Below are positions 15,868 through 25,153 of a stretch of DNA of 64,000 bases, one piece after another. Source of the DNA: Solibacteraceae bacterium (GTDB lineage Bacteria > Acidobacteriota > Terriglobia > Bryobacterales > Bryobacteraceae); the NCBI GenBank assembly GCA_026984795.1, contig JALSRK010000052.1, positions 62,001 to 126,000 of the forward strand, read 5' to 3'. The notes under the pieces were generated by a model. The model did not search any database and was not told the origin of the DNA. It saw only the letters and a list, made by a program, of their open reading frames with translations. Position numbers and translations under genes: made by a program. The number at the start of each line of letters is the position of its first letter. Position 1 is the first letter of the stretch.

Positions 15868-17058
15868 ATGAACACCAAACAAGAAGAGACCATCTGGAAA
15901 GCGCTGGATTCGTTCGAGATCGAGATCCCCTCCTGGGGCTTCGCCCAGACCGGCACCCGTTTCGGCAAGTTCATCCAGCCGGGAGCCGCCGTCACCATCG
16001 AGCACAAGATGGCCGACGCCGGCCAGGTGCACAAGTTCACCGGCTGCTGCCCCGCCGTGGCGGTCCACGTGCTCTGGGACTTCGCCGAGGGCAAGCAGAG
16101 CGCCCGGGAGGTCGCCGCGCTGGCTTCGAAATACGGCGTGCGGGTGGGCTCGATCAATCCGAACGTCTTCGAGTCCCAATGCTACAAGTACGGGTCGCTG
16201 GGCAACCCCGACCCCGAGATCCGGCGCGCCGCCCTCGAGCACATCTTCGACTCCATCGACATCGCCACCGCCGTGGGCAGCCGCGATATCAGCCTGTGGT
16301 TCGGCGACGGCTCCAACTATCCCGGCACGGCGAACATCCGCCGCCGGCGCCTGTGGTTCGAGGAAGGGCTGCGGGCCGCCCATGACCGCCTGGTCCAGGG
16401 CGAGCGCCTGCTGGTCGAGTACAAGCCCTTCGAGCCCGCCTTCTACCACACCGACATCGCCGACTGGGGCATGGCCCTGTTGCTCGCCCGGGCCGCCGGC
16501 CCCCAGGCCAAGGTGCTGGTGGACACCGGCCACCACTACCACGGCCAGAACATCGAACAGATCGTCGCCTGGCTGCTCGAGGACGAGATGCTCGGCGGCT
16601 TCCATTTCAACGACCGCCATTACGCCGACGACGACCTCACCATCGCCTCCATCCACCCCTACCAGGTCTTCCGCATCTTCCACGAGATCCACTACTACCA
16701 GTGGGAGACCGGCGCCAGCCCCCGGATCTCCTACATGATCGACCAGAGCCACAACCTCAAACCCAAGATCGAAGAGACCATCCAGACGGCCATGACGGCC
16801 CAGGAGCTCTACGCCAAGGCGGCCATCGTCGATCACGCCGCCCTGGCCGAACACCAGGAGCATTGCCGGTTGATCGACGCCGAGGAGTGTCTCAAAGCGG
16901 CCTTCGCCGAGGACGTCCGGCCGGTGATCGCCGCCTGGCGCCGCTCCAAAGGGCTGCCCGAGAATCCGCTCGCCGCCTATCGCGACAGCGGCTACCAGGA
17001 GAAGATCGACCAGGAGCGCGCCGAAGCCAACCGCGGCGCGGTCTCGAGCTATGCCTGA
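15868..17058 (+). CDS. rhaI: L-rhamnose isomerase
   Basis: This 396-residue TIM-barrel aldose-ketose isomerase converts L-rhamnose to L-rhamnulose in the cytoplasm. Candidate metal ligands are E184 (LLVEYKPFEP), D219 (VLVDTGHH), H246 (GGFHFNDRHY) and D292 (YMIDQSHN). Their spacings of 35, 27 and 46 residues are the same as in the Pseudomonas stutzeri enzyme (E219, D254, H281, D327), so this is the RhaI type and not E. coli RhaA. The C-terminus (to about 396) is shorter than in P. stutzeri. Its stop overlaps the start of the cupin gene by 8 nt. Rhamnulokinase and aldolase are not in the window. Confidence 0.93.
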   Translation: MNTKQEETIWKALDSFEIEIPSWGFAQTGTRFGKFIQPGAAVTIEHKMADAGQVHKFTGCCPAVAVHVLWDFAEGKQSAREVAALASKYGVRVGSINPNVFESQCYKYGSLGNPDPEIRRAALEHIFDSIDIATAVGSRDISLWFGDGSNYPGTANIRRRRLWFEEGLRAAHDRLVQGERLLVEYKPFEPAFYHTDIADWGMALLLARAAGPQAKVLVDTGHHYHGQNIEQIVAWLLEDEMLGGFHFNDRHYADDDLTIASIHPYQVFRIFHEIHYYQWETGASPRISYMIDQSHNLKPKIEETIQTAMTAQELYAKAAIVDHAALAEHQEHCRLIDAEECLKAAFAEDVRPVIAAWRRSKGLPENPLAAYRDSGYQEKIDQERAEANRGAVSSYA

Positions 17059-17446
17059 ACCGGAAGACAGTCCCCGGCGGCCCGTCCTCGTCCGCCACGA
17101 GGAGACGGCTCCCAAAGAACGCAGCACCTGCGGCTGGCGCCACCGCCTGATCAGCCGCGAAGACGCCGGGACGGGCGTCGCCGCCTGGGCCCACGCCGTG
17201 GACATCGACGGGGCCCGGCCCCACTATCACAAGCGCGGCACGGAACTCTATTACGTGCTCGAAGGCGAGGGCGCGGTCCTGCTGGACGGTGAACGGCACG
17301 CGGTCAAGAAAGGCTCTCTCGTCCACATCCCGCCCGGCGTCGTCCACGCCGCTGAGGGGCGGATGCGCGTTCTCGTCATCGGCATCCCGGACATCGCCGA
17401 GGAGGACCTGTTCTTCCCCGGCGAAGACGGGCGCGCAAGCCCATGA
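17051..17446 (+). CDS. single-domain cupin protein
   Basis: This 131-residue cupin shows motif 1 RPHYHKRGTELYYVLEGEG at about residues 57-75 (His, His, Glu ligands present) and motif 2 GSLVHIPPGVVHAAEG at about 91-106 with the last His. It is therefore metal-binding-competent. It overlaps the rhamnose isomerase stop by 8 nt and overlaps the phosphodiesterase start by ATGA, so it is translated with them. Possible roles are sugar epimerisation or sensing; sequence does not decide. Confidence 0.82.
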   Translation: MPEPEDSPRRPVLVRHEETAPKERSTCGWRHRLISREDAGTGVAAWAHAVDIDGARPHYHKRGTELYYVLEGEGAVLLDGERHAVKKGSLVHIPPGVVHAAEGRMRVLVIGIPDIAEEDLFFPGEDGRASP

Positions 17447-19248
17447 AAAAGCTGCTGAAGATCTGGGCCGCCGCCTCGCTGGTTCTCGCCGCCCTGCTGG
17501 CGGCGGTCCTGGCCGCCGCCAACCGCATCACCCGGCCCGCAGCCCTCGCCGAACTGTATGCCGTCCTGGTGTGGATGGCCTTGTGGATCAACGGAGCGTG
17601 GTCCATCATCCTCCTGGCCGCGTGGCTTCCCGCCCGGCGGCTGTTGCGTCTCTCGTCCCGGGATTGGGGCGCCTGGTTCGCCTCCGGCGTGGCGGCCGGG
17701 AACATCGCCTGGGCGCTCTTCTGCTTGCTGACGCCGGCCCAGTGGTGGTACCAGGGAGTGGGCGCGCTTACGGTCCCGGGCATCGTGGAAAGCGCCGCCA
17801 TCGCGGCCGTCGTCGTGCTCTTGATGACCGGCGCAACCCGCCTCCGGCGCCGGCCGGCAATCGGGGCCGCCCTGCTGGCCGCTTCCGCACTGACCGCCGC
17901 CGCTATCGTCGCCTGGGACGTCCACGTGATCTGCCGTCCGCCGAGATACTCGCTCGCCGAGTTGCGCGCCGCGGCAGCCCGGCGTGCGCCCGAAGCCTTA
18001 CCTCGGCCCAGCGCGCCCGAACCGGAGGGCCGTCCCGTCCCCGTCCTCCTGCTCGGCTTCGACGGCTTGAGCTGGGACGTCATGAAGCCGCTGCTCGAGG
18101 CCGGCCAACTGCCCAACTTCGCGCGCCTCATCCGCGGCGGGACCATCGGCTACCTCGACAACGGCGACTTCTCTTTCTCCCCGCCCATCTGGGCTACGAT
18201 CTACACGGGGCTCGAGCCGGCGGATCACCGGGTGTGGCACTTCCGCCGTCTCGTGCTGCCGCGTTCGGGAACGCCCGTGCCGAACCCGGTGCTCACCTCG
18301 CCGACAGCGCACAGCTTTTTCGGGTTCCGCTCGCTGATGGAAACCGTCCCGAACCCCGGGCTGTGGATGACTGAATCCAACGGGCCGCTCACCCGCCCGG
18401 TGAAGACCATTTGGGAGATCGCTTCCGATGAGGGACGCCGCGTCGTCGTGGTGAATCCGATGGCCGCCGTCCCGGCGCAGCCGGTGAACGGGTTGACGAT
18501 CATCCTCCGCGGCGAGCCGGATCCCGCCGCGGCCTACCCGCCGGAGCTCGCCGAAGAATGGGCCGAGTACCGCCGGCGCCATGGCATCTCCTACCTGCGC
18601 TGGCGCGAGGCCATCGCCCGCCCGATGAAACTCGTCCAAGAGTTCGCCAACGCCGAGGACTTCGCCGTCAGCCTCTTCGATCGCGCTCCCTTCGATTTGG
18701 GCGTCTTCTACACCCACCTGGCCGACGGCGCCTCGCACGCCGGCTGGAAGTTCTACGCTCCGGACGCGTGGTTCCTCCACCCCCTGCCGGACGATCTGGA
18801 CGACGCCGCCTGGGGGCGCCTCGTCAACGAACACCTCGGCGCCGCCGTCTTCGAAGCCTACCGCCGCCTCGACGGCGTCGTCGGCCGCCTCCAGGACTGC
18901 TGCCCCGGCAACTACATCATCGTCTCCGACCACGGCTGGCACTACTCCGGCTGGGAGCACAGCGGCTCGCCCGACGGCATCCTCATCCTCGCCGGCCCGG
19001 CCTTCCAATCGGGAGCCGATCTCGAGGATGCCCGCATCGTGGACATCGCGCCCACCGTGCTCGCCCTGCTCGGCCTGCCCCTTTCCCAACGGCTCCCCGG
19101 CAAGCCCCTGACAGGGGCCTTCCGCTTCCCCGTCGAGCTCACCTTCGTGGACGACTACGGCCCGCCCCATCCCGTGCGCCGGCTGCCCACGCAGAAGATG
19201 GACCGGGAACAGCTCGAACGCCTCAAAGCCCTCGGCTACATCCGCTGA
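17443..19248 (+). CDS. membrane-anchored alkaline-phosphatase-superfamily phosphodiesterase
   Basis: This 601-residue protein has an N-terminal region with about five TM helices (residues 5-165) and a type I phosphodiesterase/nucleotide pyrophosphatase domain (about 195-560). The metal and nucleophile region is LLLGFDGLSWDV (about 203); SPPIWATIYTG (about 245) supplies the Thr/Ser nucleophile region. VFYTHLADGASHAG (about 425) and IIVSDHGWHYSGWEHSG (about 490) supply further Asp/His ligands. It would hydrolyse phosphodiesters or transfer phospho-groups at the outer face of the inner membrane. It begins with an ATGA overlap with the cupin. Substrate unknown. Confidence 0.85.
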   Translation: MKKLLKIWAAASLVLAALLAAVLAAANRITRPAALAELYAVLVWMALWINGAWSIILLAAWLPARRLLRLSSRDWGAWFASGVAAGNIAWALFCLLTPAQWWYQGVGALTVPGIVESAAIAAVVVLLMTGATRLRRRPAIGAALLAASALTAAAIVAWDVHVICRPPRYSLAELRAAAARRAPEALPRPSAPEPEGRPVPVLLLGFDGLSWDVMKPLLEAGQLPNFARLIRGGTIGYLDNGDFSFSPPIWATIYTGLEPADHRVWHFRRLVLPRSGTPVPNPVLTSPTAHSFFGFRSLMETVPNPGLWMTESNGPLTRPVKTIWEIASDEGRRVVVVNPMAAVPAQPVNGLTIILRGEPDPAAAYPPELAEEWAEYRRRHGISYLRWREAIARPMKLVQEFANAEDFAVSLFDRAPFDLGVFYTHLADGASHAGWKFYAPDAWFLHPLPDDLDDAAWGRLVNEHLGAAVFEAYRRLDGVVGRLQDCCPGNYIIVSDHGWHYSGWEHSGSPDGILILAGPAFQSGADLEDARIVDIAPTVLALLGLPLSQRLPGKPLTGAFRFPVELTFVDDYGPPHPVRRLPTQKMDREQLERLKALGYIR

Positions 19249-19254
19249 CCGCCG

Positions 19255-20112
19255 CTAGCCCCGCCCGCCGATCTGCCCCCGCACCCAGGCCAGGCTCCGC
19301 TCGATCATCGGCCCGCCCTGGCCCTCGCACTCGAGCGACAAGACGCCGTCGTAGCCGCGCCGCCGGAGAATCTCCAGACACCGGCGGATGTTCTCCGCGT
19401 TGACGCCCTCGCCGATGGCGCAGTGCGATACCGCGATGCCCGTCAGATCGCCCCGTGCCGCCGCGGCCAGCGATTCGCTCACGTCCTTGATGTGCACATG
19501 GCTGACGCGGTCCTGGAACCGCTCGAGGAACGCGACCGGATCCTGCCCGGCGATGAAGGTGTTCCCCGTATCCATGTTCATGCGCAGGCAGGGCGAATCC
19601 ACGAAATCCAGCATCTCGGCCATGAACTCCGGCCTGGTCGTGTAGTAGCCGTGGGGCTCGATGTTGATCACGATGCCGTAGGCCTCGGCCACCCGCACGA
19701 TCTGCCGGTAGATCCGCCGCATGTGCTCCATCACCTCGCGGTCGGTGGCGCCTTCGGGCTTGTAGCGGTCGTCGGTGGTGTCCACGCACGGGCAGCCGGT
19801 GAGCCTCGCCCACCGGATCGTGTGGAGCACGTACTCGACCCCGAGCGTCGCCCCTTCGGGAAGCGACAGCGGAAAGGCGGCGTCGAGTTGGGAGAAGCGC
19901 ACGCCGTAGCCGTCCATCTTCTGGCGCAACAGCACCGGGTCCTCCCAGAGCGCCACGTGGGGCTGGTAGCCGAGCCCGTGGATCCAGCTCACGCCGTCGA
20001 TCGTGCCGCACTCGATCCAGCGCACCCCGTTCTTCTGCGCCCACTCGAGACACTGCTCGAAGCTCCAGTAGCTCGAATTGAAAGCGTCCGTGTGAAAACC
20101 GATCGAGAACAT
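19255..20112 (-). CDS. sugar phosphate isomerase/epimerase (xylose isomerase-like TIM barrel)
   Basis: This 285-residue protein matches the AP_endonuc_2/xylose isomerase-like fold. It has INIEPHGYYTT (about 148), MNMDTGNTFIAG (about 180), RVSHVHIKDVSESL (about 210) and a C-terminal GVLSLECEGQGG (about 262), supplying the E-D-H-E metal set. The longer frame reaches 20163, but the ATG at 20112 has GAGGGTGGG upstream and starts directly with the first barrel strand (FSIGFHTDAF). It likely isomerises or epimerises a sugar or inositol derivative. It is convergent with the phosphodiesterase (6 nt apart). Confidence 0.88.
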   Translation of the reverse strand: MFSIGFHTDAFNSSYWSFEQCLEWAQKNGVRWIECGTIDGVSWIHGLGYQPHVALWEDPVLLRQKMDGYGVRFSQLDAAFPLSLPEGATLGVEYVLHTIRWARLTGCPCVDTTDDRYKPEGATDREVMEHMRRIYRQIVRVAEAYGIVINIEPHGYYTTRPEFMAEMLDFVDSPCLRMNMDTGNTFIAGQDPVAFLERFQDRVSHVHIKDVSESLAAAARGDLTGIAVSHCAIGEGVNAENIRRCLEILRRRGYDGVLSLECEGQGGPMIERSLAWVRGQIGGRG

Positions 20113-20267
20113 AGCCCACCCTCGAGCTTGCATTGTACCCGCCGCGGCAGCGTCCGGCGGCAAGGTCCGGGCGCCCCGCGGGATCCGGCCAGGCTCGCGC
20201 CGGCCCCCGGTAGACCGCCGCGGGGGAACCGCAGCGGGCGGTTATGCCAAGCTATTGGGAAGCGGCC

Positions 20268-22886
20268 ATGCGCAAGTGGATTGTTCTCACTGTCTTGATC
20301 TCTGTGCTCGAAGCGGCCGAATACCGCGCCCCAGCCGGCGACCAGCCGCCGATCCCCCGCGTCGGAGCCGAGTCCGTGCTGCCCGGTGGGCGGATGATCG
20401 CTCCGGCCGGCCGGCAGTTCTCCACCGGGCCCGGCCCGTTCGGCGTGGCGGTGAGCCCCAAAGGCCGCCTGGTGGCCACCGCCGACACCGGCCCGCAGTG
20501 GGTTTCCATCACGGTGATCGAGCACGACGAGCGCGGCCGCTATCGCAAACACCTGCTCCGCGCCCCCCGCGAAGGCACCAAAGAGGCGAAACGGGACACC
20601 TGGCGGGGGGTCCAGATGGGGATCGCTTTCCGGAACGAGAACGAGATCTTCGTCAGCGAGGGCGAATACGGCGCCGTCCGCCTACTGAACATCCGGAAGG
20701 GCGAAACCGTGCAGTTGTTCGAGCTAAACCGGAGAGGCGCTGCCGACAGCTTTGCCGGCGATCTCGTCTACGACCGCCGGCGGAGGCTCATTTACGTGGC
20801 CGATCAGGCCAACTTCCGGGTCGTGATCTTTGACGAGCGCAAGAAGCGCGAGGTCGCTTCGGTCTCTGTCGGACGCTTCCCCTTCATGCTGGCCCTCTCC
20901 GACGACGGCCGCCGCCTCTACGTCACCCATGCCGGGCTGTTCGAATACCAGCCGCTGCCCGGCGCCGACCCCGCCGACGCCCGCCGCACCGGCCTCCCTT
21001 TTCCCGCGTTCGGGTGGCCCTCGGAAGCGGCCCGGCTCGGCGCCCGCCGCCGCACGGTGAGAGGCGAAGTAGCCGTGCCCGGCCTCGGCGCGCCGGACGT
21101 GCCTGAAGCCTGCGCCCTGGCGGTCATTGATACGGCCGATCCAGTCGAGCCTCGCCTCCTGCGTTACATCCACACCGGCAAGCCGCCGGGGAAAAGCTCT
21201 GCCGGATGCGCCGGCCCTGCCGGCGTCCTCGAAGCGGACGGGCGCGTCTACGTCAGCAACGCCAACCAGGACTCCATCACCGTCATCGACGCCAAGACGC
21301 TCCGCGTCACCGGCGAAATCGAACTCCGCATCCCGCGGCTCGAGCACCTTCGAGGCATCATGCCCGCCGGGCTGGCCTACCACGCCGGCTCCGGGTGGCT
21401 CTTCGTCGCCGAGGCCGGTATCAACGCCGTCGGGGTGATCGACACACGTACCAGCAAGGTGATCGGACACATTCCCACCGCCTGGTACCCGGTCCGCGTC
21501 ACCGCCTACGAAGACGATGTCTACGTGGCCAGCGCCATCGGCTATGGCGCCGGAGCCAACGCCAACAAGTTGATCGCCCTCAAGGAAGCCTGGCCCCGGA
21601 TCGGCGGCGGCCTGACCGTCTTCCCGGTCCCGGCGCCTCGGGAGCTGGGCCGCCTGACCCGGCGCACCATGGAGCTCAACGGCTTCCGGGCCCGGCGGAG
21701 GGCCCGGAAACCCGACTACCCGCGTGAAGTCCGCCATGTTGTGCTCATCCTCAAAGAGGGCCGGTCGTATGACGAGGTTCTCGGCGATATCGGCAAGGTC
21801 GGCCTGTCGGAAGCCGACGGCGCGCCGCTGCTGGCCCGGTACGGGCGCTTCGGGAGCGCCAAGGGAATCGGCGGCGGTTTCGCCTCCCGGTTCAGCCTGC
21901 GCAACGTGAACGTGACGCCGAACCACCACGCCATGGCCGTCCGCTGGGCGTTCAGCGACAACTTCTACTCCGACGCCTCCACCGGCACCGGAGGCCACCA
22001 CTGGGTCACCGGAACTCCTCCCAACCCTTGGGTGATGAGCTCTTTGCTCGCCGCCTACGCGGGCATGAAGTCTTTCGTCTTCGATAGTCCCGCCCCGGGA
22101 CGCCGCGGTTTCCCGGATACACGGACTTCGGTGCACCCGGAGGCCGTGCTCGAGACCGGGACCCTGTGGCACCACCTCGCCCGCCACGGCGTCTCCTTCT
22201 TCAACTTCGGCGAGGGCTTCGAGCTCGCCGGCGCCGAGATCGGCGAAGGCATGGAACCCACCGGCGTCCGCTTTCTCACCAATGTCCCGATGCTCGAGCC
22301 GCTCTATAGCCGCACCTCCCGCAACTACCCCGGCTACAACACCGACATTCCGGACCAGTACCGGGCTACCCGGTTCATCGGCGAAATCCGCAACCGCTTC
22401 CTGGCCGGTGACGAAGAGTTCCCCCGGTTCCTCTTCATCTACCTGCCGAACGATGAGACGGCCATGGCCCGGCCCCGCGACGGCTATCCTTTCCCCGCCT
22501 CTTTCATCGCCGACAACGACTACGCCCTCGGCCGCATCGTGGAATTCCTGAGCCAGATCCCGCAATGGAAGAACATGGTGATCTTCATCACCGAGGACGA
22601 CGCCACCGGAGGCGTCGATCACGTCAACGCCAACCGCGTCCCCTTCATCGCCGTCGGCCCGTGGATCCGCCGCGGCTATGTTTCCCACCGCAACGTCAGC
22701 TTCCCCGGTCTGCACAAAACGATCTTCCGGCTGCTCGGCATCCCGCCGCTCAATCTGTTCGACGCCGCCGCCACCGACCTCAGCGACCTGTTCACCACCG
22801 AGCCGGACTTCACGCCCTACGTGGTCCAAGAGACGCCGCACGAACTCTTCGACCCCGCCCGCGCGAGGCCCGCTCCACCCCGGTGA
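20268..22886 (+). CDS. YncE-type beta-propeller / alkaline-phosphatase-family fusion protein
   Basis: This 872-residue secreted protein has a signal peptide (MRKWIVLTVLISVLEAAE), a YncE-like seven-bladed propeller at about 50-440 (blade motifs GPFGVAVSPKGRLVATAD, DLVYDRRRRLIYVAD, RFPFMLALSDDGRRLYVTH, GLAYHAGSGWLFVAEAG) and a C-terminal phosphoesterase at about 485-860. The second domain has HVVLILKEGRSYDEVLG, the metal region DNFYSDASTGTGGHHW, IYLPNDETA and VIFITEDDATGGVDHV. This architecture is known as bifunctional YncE/alkaline phosphatase protein. The ATG at 20268 starts exactly at the signal peptide. It likely acts in the periplasm or outside the cell; substrate unknown. Confidence 0.88.
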   Translation: MRKWIVLTVLISVLEAAEYRAPAGDQPPIPRVGAESVLPGGRMIAPAGRQFSTGPGPFGVAVSPKGRLVATADTGPQWVSITVIEHDERGRYRKHLLRAPREGTKEAKRDTWRGVQMGIAFRNENEIFVSEGEYGAVRLLNIRKGETVQLFELNRRGAADSFAGDLVYDRRRRLIYVADQANFRVVIFDERKKREVASVSVGRFPFMLALSDDGRRLYVTHAGLFEYQPLPGADPADARRTGLPFPAFGWPSEAARLGARRRTVRGEVAVPGLGAPDVPEACALAVIDTADPVEPRLLRYIHTGKPPGKSSAGCAGPAGVLEADGRVYVSNANQDSITVIDAKTLRVTGEIELRIPRLEHLRGIMPAGLAYHAGSGWLFVAEAGINAVGVIDTRTSKVIGHIPTAWYPVRVTAYEDDVYVASAIGYGAGANANKLIALKEAWPRIGGGLTVFPVPAPRELGRLTRRTMELNGFRARRRARKPDYPREVRHVVLILKEGRSYDEVLGDIGKVGLSEADGAPLLARYGRFGSAKGIGGGFASRFSLRNVNVTPNHHAMAVRWAFSDNFYSDASTGTGGHHWVTGTPPNPWVMSSLLAAYAGMKSFVFDSPAPGRRGFPDTRTSVHPEAVLETGTLWHHLARHGVSFFNFGEGFELAGAEIGEGMEPTGVRFLTNVPMLEPLYSRTSRNYPGYNTDIPDQYRATRFIGEIRNRFLAGDEEFPRFLFIYLPNDETAMARPRDGYPFPASFIADNDYALGRIVEFLSQIPQWKNMVIFITEDDATGGVDHVNANRVPFIAVGPWIRRGYVSHRNVSFPGLHKTIFRLLGIPPLNLFDAAATDLSDLFTTEPDFTPYVVQETPHELFDPARARPAPPR

Positions 22887-22919
22887 GCCGGCGCGTTCCC
22901 GTCCGGCCCTGGCGCCCGG

Positions 22920-22948
22920 TTCACCCGGCCGCCCAACTCGTGTAGTTT
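22920..22948 (+). promoter_or_regulatory. candidate sigma-70 promoter for the IclR gene
   Basis: TTCACC (22920-22925) and TAGTTT (22943-22948) are separated by 17 nt, ending 20 nt before the IclR ATG. Match to consensus is moderate (4/6 at -35). Confidence 0.35.
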
Positions 22949-22968
22949 AGATAGTTGGTTCGAAGTTC

Positions 22969-23769
22969 ATGAAACGACGCCGGAAATGGCAGCCCGTCGG
23001 CGTCCTTTCCAAGACGCTACGCCTGCTGGAGATCATCAAGGACGCCCGCGTGCCGCCGAACCTGACAGAGCTCAGCCGCCGCGCCGGCCTCAACAAGAGC
23101 ACCGCCTTGCGCTTTCTGGCGCACCTCGAGGCCGAGGGATACCTTCGCCGGGACGAGCATGGCCGGTACCACCTCGGCCCGCGCCTGCTCGAGTTGAGCC
23201 AGGCTGCGGCCACCTCCCAGGCCCACTTGCGCGAAGTGGCCCGTCCCTTGCTCTGGGATCTATGGCGGGAGACGCAGGAAACCGTCAACCTGGGCGTCCT
23301 CGAAGGCTTCGAGATCGCCTACGTGGATTGTTTGGAAAGCCCGCACGACCTGCGGCTCGTCACCAACATCAGCATGCGGGCCGTCTACTACCGCACCGCC
23401 CTGGGCAAGGCCATCGCCGCTTTCCTGCCACAACACCAGCTTCGTGTGCTGCTCGAATCCGTCGAATTCCAGGCCTTTACGCCGCATACGCTGGCTTCGC
23501 CGGAAGCGTTGCTCCCCGAGCTCGAGCGCATCCGCCGCGACGGCTACGCCGTGGACAACGAAGAGAGCGTCCCGGGCATCCGCTGCGTGGCCGCCCCGGT
23601 GCTCGACGCCGAAAACCTGCCCGCCGCCGCGGTGAGCGTCTCCGGTCCGACGGTGCGCATCACCCCGGATGCGGTGGGCGGGCTGGCGCCCGCCGTCATT
23701 CGTGCCGCACAACGGATTTCCAGGCAGCTCCCGGTCGGCCGCGCTGTGAGCGAAATCCGCCCGCAATAG
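22969..23769 (+). CDS. IclR-family transcriptional regulator
   Basis: This 266-residue protein has an N-terminal winged HTH (VLSKTLRLLEIIKDARVPPN, LTELSRRAGLNKSTALRFLAHL, about residues 11-60) and a C-terminal IclR effector domain (about 85-255) with NLGVLEGFEIAYVDC, RTALGKAIAAFLP and GIRCVAAPVLD. Length is typical. It ends 25 nt from the convergent eight-gene operon at 23795-32981 and is the natural candidate to control it. IclR proteins usually bind small organic acids derived from the pathway they regulate. Confidence 0.94.
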   Translation: MKRRRKWQPVGVLSKTLRLLEIIKDARVPPNLTELSRRAGLNKSTALRFLAHLEAEGYLRRDEHGRYHLGPRLLELSQAAATSQAHLREVARPLLWDLWRETQETVNLGVLEGFEIAYVDCLESPHDLRLVTNISMRAVYYRTALGKAIAAFLPQHQLRVLLESVEFQAFTPHTLASPEALLPELERIRRDGYAVDNEESVPGIRCVAAPVLDAENLPAAAVSVSGPTVRITPDAVGGLAPAVIRAAQRISRQLPVGRAVSEIRPQ

Positions 23770-23794
23770 CCGGGAAGCCTGGGCCGGGCCGTCC

Positions 23795-25108
23795 TCACAC
23801 CTCTGCCGGCACCACGTACGGCGGCCGGTAGTTGCGCGTCAGCAGGGCGTTGGCCTCGTCGTCGTTGACGAAACGGCCAGTGGAGCGCGCCACCCTGAGC
23901 GCCCGCTTCACCCGGTACGAGATGTTGGCCAGGTGCGCGAACGATGCCGCCCGCACCCCGACGGCCACATCAGCGTTGAGCAGCTTCGGATCCCGCGCCC
24001 GCACCGCCTGGAAGAAGTTCAGGATGTGCGCCGTCGGCGCCCAGATGTCACCCTCGGCCTTCCTTTCCTTCACCACCTTCGGCGGGTCCCCCTTGTAGAG
24101 GCGGTATCCGGACCAGTCCGTCACCAGGTGGCCCTCCGTGCCCAGGAAGATGTTGCCGATGTAGTTGCTGCCCTGGGCCGGGATCTCGGGCGCCGGGCAA
24201 GTGGGCAGGTTCCGCACGTCGAAGGTGATCTCCGCCTTGCCGAAATCGTAGACGGCCTGCTGGGTGTTCGGCGTCTCCTGGTCGTCCTGCCAGACGTACT
24301 TGCCGCCCGTCGAAACCACCCGTTTCGGCCAGCCGCCCCGGCCCAGGCCCCAGAGGCAGATATCGATCTCATGGACGCCCTGGTTGCCGATGTCGCCGTT
24401 TCCGGTGTCCCAGAACCAGTGCCAGTTGTAGGCGAACTTGTTCTTGCTGTATGGCTTCCACTGCGCCGGACCGAGGAACAGGTCCCAGTCCAGCCCGGGC
24501 GGCGGCGGCTCGTCGGGGGTGTGGCCGATCGACTTGCGCAGCTTGAAGCCGAAGCCCCGGGCCATGTAGATCGGCCCGATCTCGCCCTGCCGCAGCAGCT
24601 CCATGGCCTCCCGCCGGTGCTCCATGCTGCGGCACTGCGAGCCCACCTGCACGATGCGCCGGTACTCGCGGGCGGCCTTCACCATCTGCCGGCCTTCCCA
24701 GATGTTGTGGCACGCCGGCTTTTCGCAGTAGACGTCCTTGCCCGCCTGGCACGCCCAGATGGTCGCCAGTGCGTGCCAGTGGTTCGGCGTAGCGATGAAG
24801 ACGGCGTCCACGTCGGCGCCGTCGAACATCTCCCGCATGTCGCGGAACTCCTTGGGCCGGCGGCCGGTCAGCTTCTCCACCTGGGCCACGGCGCGCTCGC
24901 GCGCCGCCTGGTTGACGTCGCAAACCGCCCGGATCGCACACTGGTCCTTCAGCTCGGAAAGATACTTCACGTGAGCGCGGCCGCGCCCGCCCATGCCGAC
25001 GATGCCGATCCGGAGCCGATCATTGGCTCCGAGGATCGGCAGCCCGGCGGTCGCCACCGCGGCCGCAGCCCCTTTGAGGAACGTCCGCCTGTCATGGTTC
25101 GTGTTCAT
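23795..25108 (-). CDS. Tat-exported Gfo/Idh/MocA oxidoreductase
   Basis: This 437-residue protein has a Tat leader NHDRRTFLKGAAAAVATAGL and the Rossmann motif GIVGMGGRGRAHV (about 34). EKPACHNIWEGRQMV (about 129) carries the catalytic-type Lys, and TGNGDIGNQGVHEIDICLWG (about 232) the His of the family. It would oxidise or epimerise a sugar with tightly bound NAD(P) in the periplasm, so cofactor is probably inserted before export. It is the last gene of the eight-gene operon. A second, cytoplasmic Gfo member lies just upstream. Confidence 0.9.
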   Translation of the reverse strand: MNTNHDRRTFLKGAAAAVATAGLPILGANDRLRIGIVGMGGRGRAHVKYLSELKDQCAIRAVCDVNQAARERAVAQVEKLTGRRPKEFRDMREMFDGADVDAVFIATPNHWHALATIWACQAGKDVYCEKPACHNIWEGRQMVKAAREYRRIVQVGSQCRSMEHRREAMELLRQGEIGPIYMARGFGFKLRKSIGHTPDEPPPPGLDWDLFLGPAQWKPYSKNKFAYNWHWFWDTGNGDIGNQGVHEIDICLWGLGRGGWPKRVVSTGGKYVWQDDQETPNTQQAVYDFGKAEITFDVRNLPTCPAPEIPAQGSNYIGNIFLGTEGHLVTDWSGYRLYKGDPPKVVKERKAEGDIWAPTAHILNFFQAVRARDPKLLNADVAVGVRAASFAHLANISYRVKRALRVARSTGRFVNDDEANALLTRNYRPPYVVPAEV

Positions 25109-25153
25109 TTCAAATCACTCCTTTCGCCAACCGCGCTCCGGTGCGGGCCTCCC

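Noticed and set aside
20724-22841. Open frame of 705 codons on the minus strand
   Set aside because: Antisense to the YncE/phosphoesterase fusion; no recognisable motif.
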